Source: Streptomyces alfalfae (GTDB lineage: Bacteria > Actinomycetota > Actinomycetes > Streptomycetales > Streptomycetaceae). Taken from it: a stretch of DNA of 64,000 nt. Location: positions 1-64,000 of the forward strand of contig NZ_QEXM01000012.1 of NCBI RefSeq assembly GCF_004127445.1. The letters run 5' to 3'. The notes beneath the pieces are model-generated. The model searched no databases. It was not told the DNA's origin and saw only the letters and a program-made list of their open reading frames with translations. Position 1 is the stretch's first letter, and each line of letters opens with the position of its first letter. Made by a program: the position numbers and the translations under genes. Shown one piece after another: positions 40,259 to 51,158 of the stretch.

Positions 40259-40285
40259 CCCTGCCCCCGCTTCCCGGGGGCAGGG
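40259..40285. terminator. 11-bp GC hairpin after the antitoxin-like gene
   Basis: CCCTGCCCCCG (40259-40269) and its exact complement at 40275-40285 enclose a 5-nt loop, 34 bp after the stop codon. Confidence 0.7.
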
Positions 40286-40321
40286 CACCGGCGTGTCCGG
40301 TTTCGCGGCCCCTGCGCGCGA

Positions 40322-40500
40322 TCAGGACGCGGCGAGTTCGGCGTGCCAGACGGGGCTGTCCACGCAGGGGTTGTCGTACCGCTCCGAGGAGGCCGCGGTC
40401 TCCGCCGGGTCGGCCTCACCGCGCGCGCCACCCGGCCGAGCAGGCGCAGGTAGTCGAAGCGGCCCATGCCGGGCGTGAAGGTGAACAGCACATCGGCCGG
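40322..40500 (-). pseudogene. C-terminal remnant of a cupin-like gene
   Basis: On the minus strand, DVLFTFTPGMGRFDYLRLLG with RVAR is followed, after a frame change near 40415, by GEADPAETAASSERYDNPCV ending in VWHAELAAS and a stop at 40322. This resembles the tail of small cupin-domain proteins. The beta-barrel part upstream is missing or unrecognisable. The rest of 40500-40748 shows no gene. Confidence 0.35.
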
Positions 40501-40748
40501 GGGCGGCGGCGAAGGCGTGCGGAAGCACGGCGAGGGCGGGGCAGCGGGCGGCCAGGCCGTGGGGCGTGCTCTTGGCCGTGGGTGCAGCTTGACGGTCGGC
40601 GGCCGATTCCGCCGGCCCTCGCCTATTGGTGGAGCCGAGTTGGGCCAACCTCTTCACCGCGGCGCCTCGTACGGGGGGGCGGGCTCTGCCTACCGCCGCC
40701 CCCGCACGAGTCACCCGCGTGACGCGGCTTTCTGTGGACGTGGGCGGC

Positions 40749-41303
40749 TCAGAGGCGGCGGGACACCGCCTTCTGCGCACTTCCCGACATCGAGCGGACC
40801 GAGTCGGCCGCGCCGCTCAGCGCCTCCACGGCGTCGTGTCCGGCGTGCCGGGCGGCCTTGCTCCCGGCGACGGCCGCGCCACGGGCGCGGTAGGCGACCG
40901 ACGGCTTGCCGTGGGTGTCGGCCGCGGCGATCAGGAGGCCGCCGAACAGCGAGAGGTTCTTGGTGAACTGCGTGCGCTGGGCGGCCCGCTTCTCCGGGTC
41001 CTCCTCCTTCCACCAGGGGTGCCCGGCCAGAGTCGTCGGCACGAGGGAGGCCGCGAGGGCCAGGGCGGCGACGCGCGGCACCCGCCCGGTCGCCAGCATC
41101 AGACCGGCCCCGAGCTGCACTCCGGCGTTGATGCGGACCAGGCGTTCGGGGTCCTCCGGGAGCCAGGGGATGCGCGAGGCCACGGGGAGCGCCACGGGTT
41201 CGGCGGCGGGCGCCGCCCCCTTGGCGTCCCGGAGGGTGTTCACGCCTCCGGCGACGAAGGCGGACGCGAGCAACGGGCGTGCGAGTTTCCTGAGAAGAGC
41301 CAT
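40749..41303 (-). CDS. DoxX-family membrane protein
   Basis: This 184-residue protein has the DoxX pattern of four helices: ARPLLASAFVAGGVNTLRDA at the N-terminus, INAGVQLGAGLMLATGRVPR, VAALALAASLVPTTLAGHPW and TQFTKNLSLFGGLLIAAADT. A hydrophilic alanine-rich tail follows (GSKAARHAGHDAVEALSGAA). Mycobacterial DoxX links superoxide dismutase to a membrane thiol-redox complex, and other members have unknown roles. Its location near katG and ppk2 suits a stress function, which is inference. Confidence 0.78.
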   Translation of the reverse strand: MALLRKLARPLLASAFVAGGVNTLRDAKGAAPAAEPVALPVASRIPWLPEDPERLVRINAGVQLGAGLMLATGRVPRVAALALAASLVPTTLAGHPWWKEEDPEKRAAQRTQFTKNLSLFGGLLIAAADTHGKPSVAYRARGAAVAGSKAARHAGHDAVEALSGAADSVRSMSGSAQKAVSRRL

Positions 41304-41436
41304 GCTTGTCGGCTTCCCGCGCCGGCCGCCCTCAGACGCGCTCCCCGCCGCCCTTTCCCACTTTCGCGCGAGCGCTGAGTGGGCCTGTCCCGGGCGGTGG
41401 CGGACCGGCGTACGACGCGCCCGCCGCCGCGGATCG

Positions 41437-42390
41437 TCACGGATGCTGGCCCGGCCCCTGCTCGCCGACGGCGATCCTGCTCGGCGACAGGTCGGTGGGG
41501 TCCTCGCCGGCCTCCAGGAGCGTGTCGGCCGGTCCGATGATGAGGGGGTCCGCCTCGCCCACCGCGTCCTTGTCCTTGGACTCGTAGTCCATGAGCAGCA
41601 GCAGGTGCCGGATCGCTTCGAGCCTGCCCCGGCGCTTGTCGTTGAACTTGACCACCGTCCACGGCGCGTGCGGGGTGTCCGTGGCCCGGAACATCTCCAC
41701 CTTGGCCTTGGTGTAGGCGTCCCACAGGTCCAGGGAGGCGAGGTCCGTCGGCGAGAGCTTCCACTGGCGCACCGGGTCCACCTGGCGGATCGCGAAGCGT
41801 GTGCGCTGCTCCGCCTGCGAGACGGAGAGCCAGAACTTGATCAGCACGATGCCGTCGTCGGTGAGCATCTTCTCGAACCGCGGCGCCTGTTCCAGGAACT
41901 GCTGGTGCTGCTCGGGGGTGCAGAAGCCCATCACGGGCTCGACACCCGCGCGGTTGTACCAGGAGCGGTCGAAGAAGACGATCTCGCCCGCGGAGGGGAG
42001 CTGCGCCACGTAGCGCTGGAAGTACCACTGGCCCGCTTCCCGCTCCGTGGGCTTGTCGAGGGCCACGGTGCGCGCGCCGCGCGGGTTGAGGCGTTCGGTG
42101 AAACGCTTGATGGTGCCGCCCTTGCCCGCGGCGTCCCTGCCCTCGCAGACGACCACGATGCGCCGGCCCTCCTCGCGGACCGTCTTCTGCAGCTTCAGCA
42201 TCTCGATCTGCAAGAAGCGCTTCCGGCGTTCGTAGACGCGGCGCCGCAGTTTCTCGCGGTACGGGTAGTTCTCCTGCCATGTCCGCAGGGGCTCGCCCTG
42301 TTCGTCGAGCAGCACGGGCCGCTCGGGCCGGGCCTCGTCCACGCTCAGGCCCTCCAGGAGGCGCTCCCCCTCCGCGTCGTCCGACGCCAC
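41437..42390 (-). CDS. ppk2: Polyphosphate kinase 2 family protein
   Basis: This 317-residue class I PPK2 starts at GTG 42390 with an excellent GAGAGGAG site. The motifs are Walker A GRDAAGKGGTIKRFTERLNP (near 95), Walker B-like IVFFDRSWYNRAGVEPVMGF and the lid region QVDPVRQWKLSPTDLASLDL. The enzyme transfers phosphate between polyphosphate and nucleoside diphosphates, making or consuming NTPs. It is a cytoplasmic enzyme of energy and stress metabolism. It is monocistronic. Confidence 0.85.
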   Translation of the reverse strand: MASDDAEGERLLEGLSVDEARPERPVLLDEQGEPLRTWQENYPYREKLRRRVYERRKRFLQIEMLKLQKTVREEGRRIVVVCEGRDAAGKGGTIKRFTERLNPRGARTVALDKPTEREAGQWYFQRYVAQLPSAGEIVFFDRSWYNRAGVEPVMGFCTPEQHQQFLEQAPRFEKMLTDDGIVLIKFWLSVSQAEQRTRFAIRQVDPVRQWKLSPTDLASLDLWDAYTKAKVEMFRATDTPHAPWTVVKFNDKRRGRLEAIRHLLLLMDYESKDKDAVGEADPLIIGPADTLLEAGEDPTDLSPSRIAVGEQGPGQHP

Positions 42391-42577
42391 GTCGTCTCCT
42401 CTCGTCGTCTTCACCGCGCCAAGCCGCGGGACCACTGTCTACCCTCATATCAAGCAGCAACTCAGCAGATGTCGCCACAGGCGGCGCTTCAGGCGGTCGT
42501 CACGGGGTAGCCGCAGGGCAGACAGCACCATCCGCAACCGTCCCACCGCCACGGCGGTCACAGCCCGGGAGGAAACC

Positions 42578-42727
42578 ATGGCCGGACTGCTCGCACGTCT
42601 CAAGGCGTACAGCCGCACACCGCAGGGCCGACGGAACATCGCCACCGCACGCAGGGCGGCGGCCGACCCGCGCAACCGCGCCAAGGCCCGCTCACTGCTC
42701 GGCCGGCTGCGCGGCGGCCGTCGCTGA
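42578..42727 (+). CDS. 49-residue basic protein
   Basis: ATG 42578 lies 4 nt after a strong GGGAGGAAACC site and opens a 49-codon frame (MAGLLARLKAYSRTPQGRRN; ends SLLGRLRGGRR). It contains many Arg, no acidic patches and two amphipathic helices (LLARLKAYSR and KARSLLGRL). Similar short basic proteins occur in other streptomycetes, from memory. A nucleic-acid or membrane association is possible. Position between ppk2 and katG gives no clue. Confidence 0.6.
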   Translation: MAGLLARLKAYSRTPQGRRNIATARRAAADPRNRAKARSLLGRLRGGRR

Positions 42728-42819
42728 GCGGAGCGGACAAAGGCGGATACGGCGCTGGTCCGGGCCGCCGCCGCGTGCGTACGCGGCGGCGGCCCGGACC
42801 AGCTGCCGGAGCGGCGTGA

Positions 42820-45171
<2,352 letters not shown>

Positions 45172-45254
45172 CTACGATGGACCCGATCCAAGTCAATACA
45201 GCTCACAGAACCGTACGAACTCTCCGACGCACGACGACAGTTGGGCTGGTGGGC

Positions 45255-45671
45255 ATGAGTGACCTGCTGGGACGGCTCCGCTCACGCGGCTGGCGCATGA
45301 CCGCTCAGCGACGGGCGGTCGCCGAGGTGCTCGACGGCGAACACGTCCACCTCACCGCGGACGAGGTCCTCGCGCGGGCCGCCGTCCGCCTCCCGGAGAT
45401 CTCCCGCGCCACCGTCTACAACACCCTCGGCGAACTGGTCGCGCTCGGCGAGGTGAACGAGGTCGCCACCACAGGCCGCGCCATGCGCTACGACCCCAAC
45501 GCCCACCGGCCGCACCAGCATCTGGCGTGCACGGGCTGCGGCATCCTCCGGGACGTCCACCCGGCCGGTGACCCCCTGGCCGCCCTGCCCGAGGGCGAAC
45601 GCTTCGGCTACCGCGTCCGCGAGGCGGAGATCACGTACTGGGGCCTCTGCCCCGACTGCGCCCGCACATGA
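45255..45671 (+). CDS. catR: Fur-family regulator (CatR/FurA/PerR type)
   Basis: This 138-residue Fur-family repressor starts at ATG 45255 without a ribosome binding site, so it may be leaderless. The winged helix is GWRMTAQRRAVAEVLDGEHV; the metal-sensing region has NAHRPHQHLACTGCG and LCPDC, giving two CxxC pairs for structural zinc and His residues for the sensory metal. CatR and FurA repress a catalase gene and are inactivated by peroxide through oxidation. Its placement divergent from katG fits exactly. The 200-bp intergenic region should hold the operator. Confidence 0.85.
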   Translation: MSDLLGRLRSRGWRMTAQRRAVAEVLDGEHVHLTADEVLARAAVRLPEISRATVYNTLGELVALGEVNEVATTGRAMRYDPNAHRPHQHLACTGCGILRDVHPAGDPLAALPEGERFGYRVREAEITYWGLCPDCART

Positions 45672-45675
45672 GAAC

Positions 45676-45706
45676 GCGGCCTTCGAACCATCGGTTCGAA
45701 GGCCGC
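45676..45706. terminator. 14-bp hairpin after the Fur-family gene
   Basis: GCGGCCTTCGAACC (45676-45689) pairs perfectly with 45693-45706 around a 3-nt loop. It lies directly after the stop codon and between convergent genes. Confidence 0.75.
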
Positions 45707-45735
45707 GGAAAGCGGAAAAGGGGGAGTCGGCGGCG

Positions 45736-46086
45736 TCAGTGGCCCGAGCGGCTGTAATGGCCGCCGAGCTGATCGCGGTAGGCCGGGTCGCCCAAGTGCT
45801 TGTCCTTGTCGAATTCCGGGGCGCCCTTGATCTGTTCCTTGGTGCACGCCACCAGAATGCGCCGCTCCTTGTTGTCGATGGCGGTGACCGTACCGGCCGG
45901 CAGCATCACCTGCTTACCGAAGATCCACACGCCGATGTCGACGACGAGGTACTGATCGGCCACTACGTTGGAGTGCTTGTCGACCTTTCCGATGACACCG
46001 TCCTCGGCCTCGACCTTGTAACCCGTCAGATCGTCGTCCGCGCTGTGCCCGACGGTCGGAACGTAATTCCACACGTCATTGCTCAT
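45736..46086 (-). CDS. PRC-barrel domain protein
   Basis: This 116-residue protein starts at ATG 46086 with GAGGAG upstream. Residues about 10-80 form a PRC-barrel (TGYKVEAEDGVIGKVDKHSN, then QYLVVDIGVWIFGKQVMLPA and GTVTAIDNKERRILV). A short charged tail follows (KGAPEFDKDKHLGDPAYRDQ). PRC-barrels occur in photosynthetic reaction centres, RimM and sporulation proteins. In actinomycetes such stand-alone proteins are often stress- or sigma-B-induced, from general knowledge. No partner is encoded. Confidence 0.8.
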   Translation of the reverse strand: MSNDVWNYVPTVGHSADDDLTGYKVEAEDGVIGKVDKHSNVVADQYLVVDIGVWIFGKQVMLPAGTVTAIDNKERRILVACTKEQIKGAPEFDKDKHLGDPAYRDQLGGHYSRSGH

Positions 46087-46196
46087 CAACAACTCCTCGT
46101 TCACATCCCCGCGTGTTCCTGCGCGGTTCAGGTGCCCTGCCCGGCGGCAGACAAACAGCAGGCGCGTCCGGCGGGCCGCGCGTAGCATCGCCGGCG

Positions 46197-47426
46197 ATGA
46201 CGACGACCGACGACAGCATCAGCCCCTTCCGCATCGACGTCCCGCGGCGGGCACTGGACGATCTGCGCACGCGCCTCGATCTGACCCGCTGGCCCGACGA
46301 ACTGCCGGGCGTCGGCTGGGCCTACGGTGTTCCGCGCGCGTACCTGCAGGAGCTGGTCCGCCACTGGCGGCACACGTACGACTGGCGGGCCGCCGAGGCA
46401 CGGCTCAACGAGTGGTCGCAGTTCACCACCACCATCGACGGGGCGAACGTCCACTTCGCCCACCTGCGCTCGCCCGAACCCGGCGCCACCCCCCTGCTCA
46501 TGACGCACGGCTGGCCCGGCTCGTTCGTGGAGTTCACCGAGGTCGCGGGGCCCCTCACCGATCCGCGCGCACACGGCGGCGACCCCGACGACGCCTTCCA
46601 CCTGGTGCTCCCGAGCATCCCGGGATTCGGCTTCTCCGGGCCGACCGCGGACACGGGCTGGGAGTTCAAGCGGGTGGCGCACGCCTTCGCCGTGCTGATG
46701 GAGCGCCTGGGGTACGAGCGCTACGGGGTGCAGGGCGGCGACTGGGGCGCGGCGATCTCGCGGGAACTCGGCCGCATCCGCCCGGAGCAGGTCGTCGGCG
46801 TCCATCTGAACCTGATCCCCGGCGCGGGCGCGTCGCGGGAACCCTCCGAGGAGGAGCTGGAGCGGTTGAGCCCCGCCGAGCGCGCGCGGACGCTCGCCTC
46901 GTGGGAGCGCATGCGCGAGTGGACCCGCGAGCGTCAGGGGTACGCCGACATCCAGTCCACCCGGCCGCAGACCCTCGCCTACGCCCTGACCGACTCACCG
47001 GTGGGCCAACTGGCTTGGATCAGCGAGAAGTTCATGGAGTGGTCCGACTCCGGGGGCCGCCCCGAAGGGGCCGTCGACCGCGACCACATGCTCACCAACG
47101 TGATGCTGTACTGGCTGACGGGCACGGCCGGCTCCTCCGCCCGCATCTACTACGAGCGCGCGCACGCCGCCCGCGCGGGCGCTCCCCCGGAGTCGAGCAC
47201 CGCGCCGACGGCACTGGCGGACTTCCCGCGGGACAACTTCATCCCGCTGCGGCACATCGCCGAGCGTACGAACAACATCGTGCGGTGGACGTCCTTCGAC
47301 CGCGGCGGCCACTTCCCCGCCATGGAGGTGCCGGAGCTGCTGACCGGCGACATCAGGGCCTTCTTCCGGTCACTGCCGCCGGGGCCTGCCGCCGGGCCGA
47401 CACCAGCGTCTTCGTCCGGTCACTGA
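46197..47426 (+). CDS. Epoxide hydrolase (EHN-domain alpha/beta hydrolase)
   Basis: This 409-residue enzyme starts at ATG 46197 (MTTTDDSISPFRIDVPRRAL). The N-terminal EHN domain (RLDLTRWPDELPGVGWAYGV, then YLQELVRHWRHTYDWRAAEA) precedes the hydrolase core. The oxyanion motif is THGWPGSFVEF, the nucleophile is Asp in YGVQGGDWGAAISRELGRI and the catalytic His is in FDRGGHFPAMEVPELL. It opens epoxides to diols, usually for detoxification of xenobiotics or juvenile-hormone-like compounds. It is divergent from the PRC-barrel gene. Confidence 0.88.
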   Translation: MTTTDDSISPFRIDVPRRALDDLRTRLDLTRWPDELPGVGWAYGVPRAYLQELVRHWRHTYDWRAAEARLNEWSQFTTTIDGANVHFAHLRSPEPGATPLLMTHGWPGSFVEFTEVAGPLTDPRAHGGDPDDAFHLVLPSIPGFGFSGPTADTGWEFKRVAHAFAVLMERLGYERYGVQGGDWGAAISRELGRIRPEQVVGVHLNLIPGAGASREPSEEELERLSPAERARTLASWERMREWTRERQGYADIQSTRPQTLAYALTDSPVGQLAWISEKFMEWSDSGGRPEGAVDRDHMLTNVMLYWLTGTAGSSARIYYERAHAARAGAPPESSTAPTALADFPRDNFIPLRHIAERTNNIVRWTSFDRGGHFPAMEVPELLTGDIRAFFRSLPPGPAAGPTPASSSGH

Positions 47427-47478
47427 CAGAACGGGCCCCGCCGAAGGCAGGGCCCGAGCCGAGGACGGAAGGTGACCG

Positions 47479-47706
47479 TCAGGCGGCCAGGAGCGAATCG
47501 TCCTGCGACGTCACACCGGCGAGGAGGGCCTTGGCCGCGGCGAGCGCGGCCTCGGGGGTCCGAGTACCCGTGGACACGCACAGGGTGTACGACACGTCCT
47601 CAAGACGCCGACGGACGTCGGCCGAGTCCTCGCGGGCCTGCAGATCTCGCAGCTCCGCATGGGTCTCGAGCAGGTTGTACAGGAACGTGGGGTGAGGCCT
47701 GAGCAC
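47479..47706 (-). CDS. DUF5133 protein
   Basis: This 75-residue protein starts at GTG 47706 with AAGGAG upstream (VLRPHPTFLYNLLETHAELR; continues DVRRRLEDVSYTLCVSTGTR). This is the pattern of DUF5133, a small streptomycete-specific family often encoded near ANTAR or light- and stress-responsive regulators. It is predicted to be helical and cytoplasmic, with unknown function. Confidence 0.72.
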   Translation of the reverse strand: MLRPHPTFLYNLLETHAELRDLQAREDSADVRRRLEDVSYTLCVSTGTRTPEAALAAAKALLAGVTSQDDSLLAA

Positions 47707-48150
47707 GGGTGCTCCTTCCGTCTGATGCGAAGAATCGCTGGTCTGGCGCGGTATCGCCGCCTCCGGTTCGAGCTGTCGACCATTGGCTGCACCCTTGTGC
47801 CCGCTCCGGCGGTCGATATTCACCGGGGGCGGGCCGGATTCATGCAGATGTCGTGGAACGGCCCCGGCGGCCCGTGCTCCGGCCCGTGCAAAAGAAGGCC
47901 GCGGCCACCGCCGAGAACGGAGTTCCACGCTTGTTCAGCGTACTCCGGACGGTCCCACGGCGCGCTGCGAGCGGCCCCGCCCCTTTCCCTTTACCGTCGG
48001 CGCGGAGAGCGTGCGGAGCCGGGCGAGAGCGCGCCGATGTTTTCACCGGCATTCACCGGGCAATCGGTCAGCGACGGCCTATGCAGGCAGTAGGTCAAAA
48101 GGAATCAGCAAGGAATCAGCAGCGAGCCAGGATTGTACGGAGGTCCAGAC
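47707..48150. other. Intergenic region before the LPFR peptide gene
   Basis: About 440 bp carry no frame with a ribosome binding site and recognisable protein. A direct repeat AGGAATCAGC-AAGGAATCAGC lies at about 48099-48120, 30 bp before the LPFR peptide gene, and may be regulatory. Confidence 0.35.
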
Positions 48151-48279
48151 ATGCTGAAGGCCATCGCCGACGTTTTCCGAGCCATCGGCGGCGCCATCGC
48201 CACCGTCGTCACGCTGCCGTTCCGCGCGGTCGCGCGGCTCTTCGGCGGCGCGTCCGACACGGCCCACGGCCATCACTGA
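48151..48279 (+). CDS. LPFR-motif micropeptide (42 residues)
   Basis: ATG 48151 follows GGAGG by 7 nt and opens a 42-codon frame (MLKAIADVFRAIGGAIATVV, then TLPFRAVARLFGGASDTAHG). It has a single hydrophobic, amphipathic helix and the LPFR-A-RLFGG motif that gives the name to a family of streptomycete small proteins. It probably lies at the membrane surface. Function is unknown. A perfect 18-bp hairpin terminator follows, confirming an independent transcript. Confidence 0.75.
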   Translation: MLKAIADVFRAIGGAIATVVTLPFRAVARLFGGASDTAHGHH

Positions 48280-48361
48280 CCCCCGTGCCGCGCCACCACC
48301 CACCACCGCGCCGGATCTCCCGGCCCAGACCGCGAACGGCGTTCACCGGGACGTCCCGCTC

Positions 48362-48401
48362 CACCGCTGCGGCGGACCCACCAGGGTCCGCCGCAGCGGT
48401 G
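48362..48401. terminator. 18-bp perfect hairpin after the LPFR peptide gene
   Basis: Bases 48362-48379 are exactly complementary to 48384-48401, with a 4-nt ACCA loop. It ends the short LPFR transcript. Confidence 0.8.
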
Positions 48402-48516
48402 CGTTCAGGGGCCCCTTCGGTTTCCTGCGCCCCCTCGGAGCGCACCGTGCTTCCGTCAACCCACCGTGTGGTGCGCGATGACACTTTCGTGCGTCACGGT
48501 GCGCTCGCCCGGGCGG

Positions 48517-48795
48517 TCACGGCGTGTCGCCGGACCAGTCCCAGCGGCGCGGGTCGCTCGCGCGCGGGCCGTACATCGCCCGGCCACCGGCGCCGTGCCG
48601 GCCGAGCTCGGTGCGCAGGGCGGCGCCGGCGCCCGCCTCCTGGCGCGTCATGTCGGTGATGTCGAGCAACAGGCCGTCCAGCGGCCCGCCGACCAGCTCG
48701 GCATAGCGCCGCCCGGGTCTCGGGCCGGGGCGGGGGTCGTCGTGGTCCTGGCCGTACACGCGGCCTCGCAGCAGCTGCTCGTCGTTGCTGTCCAT
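48517..48795 (-). CDS. Hypothetical protein with GGPLDGLLLDI motif
   Basis: This 92-residue protein starts at ATG 48795 (MDSNDEQLLRGRVYGQDHDD). The middle segment RRYAELVGGPLDGLLLDITD resembles a motif found in several short actinomycete proteins of unknown function, and the C-terminus reads GGRAMYGPRASDPRRWDWSG. No enzymatic motif is visible. The upstream extension of the frame is arginine-rich and not protein-like. Confidence 0.5.
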   Translation of the reverse strand: MDSNDEQLLRGRVYGQDHDDPRPGPRPGRRYAELVGGPLDGLLLDITDMTRQEAGAGAALRTELGRHGAGGRAMYGPRASDPRRWDWSGDTP

Positions 48796-48921
48796 GCGGG
48801 TCAGCCTCGCATCCGCCACTGACAACTCCCCCTCGACGGGGGCGGGCCTGCCCGCGCCGCGCGGGGACCGGGCACGGGAGGCGCGGGCGGCGGGCGTCCC
48901 CACGCCGCCCATGGCCTCGGG

Positions 48922-49266
48922 TCAGGCGCTGGCGTGACTGCGGCCGTCGGCCTCCGACGTGCGGTCGGCCTCGTCGTGGACCAGCAGGGCGAGGAGCGAG
49001 GCCACGGCCAGGCCGGACTCGGCCGGGTGCCGCAGGACCTTGCTCGGATCGATGCGGTAGGTGTTCGTGCGCCCTTCGCGGGTGTGGGAGAGGTAACCAT
49101 CCTGCTCCAGGTCGACGATGATCTTCTGTACGGCGCGCTCGGTGAGTCTGCAGTGGGCGGCGATGTCGCGGATGCGGGCGTTGTGGTTGTCGGCGATCGC
49201 CGCCAACACCCGCGCGTGGTTGGTGAGGAACGTCCATCCGGTGTGGGGCTCGGGCACTTCATCCAT
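48922..49266 (-). CDS. Winged-helix transcriptional regulator
   Basis: This 114-residue protein starts at ATG 49266 (MDEVPEPHTGWTFLTNHARV). The winged helix is HARVLAAIADNHNARIRDIA, AHCRLTERAVQKIIVDLEQD, then a wing GYLSHTREGRTNTYRI. This is the MarR/ArsR-like form seen in small regulators. The C-terminal helix (ESGLAVASLLALLVHDEADR) may dimerise. It faces a STAS-ANTAR gene across 130 bp of divergent promoter that may contain its operator. Confidence 0.75.
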   Translation of the reverse strand: MDEVPEPHTGWTFLTNHARVLAAIADNHNARIRDIAAHCRLTERAVQKIIVDLEQDGYLSHTREGRTNTYRIDPSKVLRHPAESGLAVASLLALLVHDEADRTSEADGRSHASA

Positions 49267-49395
49267 GGATCCAACCCTAGCGACCCCGGTTACACGATTC
49301 CAAAAACACGTACTACCTTTCATGCATTAGTTGACGTGCTTGGGCTGCGGCAGGCAGCCTTGTAGCGGCGGTAGGCAAGACGAGAGGGAGAGGCC

Positions 49396-50253
49396 ATGCC
49401 CGAGCCTGCACACTCCGAGCAGCCCCTCACCGGGGACGGCTCCGACGGCGCCGAGGAAGGGCGGGACAGTCGCCCGCCCCTGCCCGCGATGCCGCTGCCG
49501 GCCACCCTCGACACCGTGCCGGACGGTGCCCGGGTGGGGGTCATCGTGCGCGGCGAACTCGACCTCGACGCCTGTCAGCGCCTCCGGCCCGACATGCTGC
49601 ACGCCCTGAGCCGCTCGGCGGAGGGGCTGGACCTGTACCTGAGCGAGGTGGCCTTCTGCGACTGCTCGGGCGTGAACCTCCTGCTCGCCCTGCGCCGCCT
49701 CGCGCTGCGGTACGGCAAGACCGTCCTCCTGCGCACCACGAGCCCCGCCGTCGAGCGCGTGCTGGATCTGACGGCCACGCACGCCCTGTTCGAGCCCCAC
49801 ATGTCCGAGGACCCCGCACGGGACGGCTTCGAGGACGGGGCCGCGCCCGGCGTCGCCGGAGGTGACGCGCACGCGGGCGGGACGACCGAGCAGGAGCTGC
49901 GGACCATCGTGTCCCAGCTGCAACGGGCCATGCGGACCCGGCCGACCATCGACCTGGCGCGCGGCATCCTGATGTCCGCCTTCACGCTGAGCCCGGAGGC
50001 GGCCTGGGAGGTCCTCGTCACGGCATCGCAGAACACCAACACCAAGCTCCACCGGCTGGCCGGGCACCTGGTCGACACCGTCACGGGCGACCAGCTGCCG
50101 CCGGCCGTGCGGCAGCAGCTCGCGAACGCGGTCGCCCAGGCCGACAAGGCGCGTGCGACGCCCCCGACGGAGGGCTCGACGGCGGGTCCGCCCGCCGCGG
50201 CGGCCGAGCCCTCCGTCCCGCGCCCCTCCCCGGAGCGCCCCGTGAACCGCTGA
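49396..50253 (+). CDS. STAS-ANTAR fusion protein
   Basis: This 285-residue protein has a STAS domain (residues 45-135: RVGVIVRGELDLDACQRLRP, then VAFCDCSGVNLLLALRRLAL) followed by an ANTAR RNA-binding domain (165-225: LQRAMRTRPTIDLARGILMS, then AFTLSPEAAWEVLVTASQNT). ANTAR proteins bind paired hexaloop hairpins and prevent termination. The STAS part would let a phosphorylation cascade control antitermination. The serine in CDCSG is kept. A proline-rich tail ends the protein. No dual-hexaloop target was identified by eye. Confidence 0.82.
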   Translation: MPEPAHSEQPLTGDGSDGAEEGRDSRPPLPAMPLPATLDTVPDGARVGVIVRGELDLDACQRLRPDMLHALSRSAEGLDLYLSEVAFCDCSGVNLLLALRRLALRYGKTVLLRTTSPAVERVLDLTATHALFEPHMSEDPARDGFEDGAAPGVAGGDAHAGGTTEQELRTIVSQLQRAMRTRPTIDLARGILMSAFTLSPEAAWEVLVTASQNTNTKLHRLAGHLVDTVTGDQLPPAVRQQLANAVAQADKARATPPTEGSTAGPPAAAAEPSVPRPSPERPVNR

Positions 50254-50256
50254 CGC

Positions 50257-51006
50257 CTACGCGGCCCCGGCGATCTCGTCGAGGTCGACGGTCTCGCCGG
50301 GCGCGGGCTTTGCCGGGTTCACCGCCTTGCCGTAGTCGCTGAACGTGGCGGTGTTCGGCGTCTTCCCGCCCTCGGCGGAGCTGCGCAGGATGTACGGCTC
50401 GCCCTCGGTGGCCACGTAGAGCGTCAGCTTCTCGCCGCCCGCCTTCTCCTTGGTGAGCTTGATGGCCTCCTGGCCGCCCACCGTGGTGGTCCCGCCCTTC
50501 TTCATGCCCTTGCGGTCGGACTTGTTCTCGTCCATCGCCGCGATGAGCTTCTGCTTGTCGCACAGACCCTCGTCGGCGTTCTGGCCCGCGGGCACCTTCG
50601 CCCACTTGTCCTTGAGCTTCGGAATCGCCTTCTCGGCGCCCTGCTGTCCCTTGAAAGCGGTCTTCCAGTAGGCCTCGTCACCGCGCATGTAGAAATCCTG
50701 GCCGATCTGCCGCACGTCCGCCCGCGCGTTCTGCATGCGGACCGTGCCGTCGCAGTTCTTCTTCTTGTCCACCGCGAGATCGACGGTCATCGTCTGTCCG
50801 CCGGACTGCCGCGTGTCGCCCTTCATGCGCAGGGACTCGGCCTTCTTCGTGGCCGCGACCGCCTTTTCCGCGATCTGGTCCGCGCTCTGCCCGGAGAACG
50901 GCTTGTCCGAGCCGCCCTTTCCGTCTCCGTCGTCACCGCATCCCGCGAGAAGCGCCCCGGAGATCCCGACAACCGTCATCGCCGCCAGCATCCTGTTTCC
51001 ACGCAC
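50257..51006 (-). CDS. LppX/LprAFG-like lipoprotein
   Basis: This 249-residue lipoprotein starts at GTG 51006 (VRGNRMLAAMTVVGISGALL) with GGGGAGG upstream. The lipobox LLAGC puts the modified Cys near residue 23. The rest (ADQIAEKAVAATKKAESLRM, YMRGDEAYWKTAFKGQQGAE, KLTLYVATEGEPYILRSSAE) matches the pattern of LprG/LppX-like single-domain lipoproteins whose beta-sheet cradle binds lipids. It is exported and anchored on the outer membrane face. The long upstream frame belongs to the antisense of the MBL gene. Confidence 0.75.
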   Translation of the reverse strand: MRGNRMLAAMTVVGISGALLAGCGDDGDGKGGSDKPFSGQSADQIAEKAVAATKKAESLRMKGDTRQSGGQTMTVDLAVDKKKNCDGTVRMQNARADVRQIGQDFYMRGDEAYWKTAFKGQQGAEKAIPKLKDKWAKVPAGQNADEGLCDKQKLIAAMDENKSDRKGMKKGGTTTVGGQEAIKLTKEKAGGEKLTLYVATEGEPYILRSSAEGGKTPNTATFSDYGKAVNPAKPAPGETVDLDEIAGAA

Positions 51007-51158
51007 TGTGAACGCCACCCTCCCCTGGAACGCGCGACCGCGTTCCGTTCGTCGGCGCGGCTTCGGTATCAGCCGCCGCTGGATCTGCCGGTTACCCCCA
51101 AATGCCGTTTCTGCACAGCCGATTGACTTTTCCCGCCGGCGGATACGGCACCCGGGGA

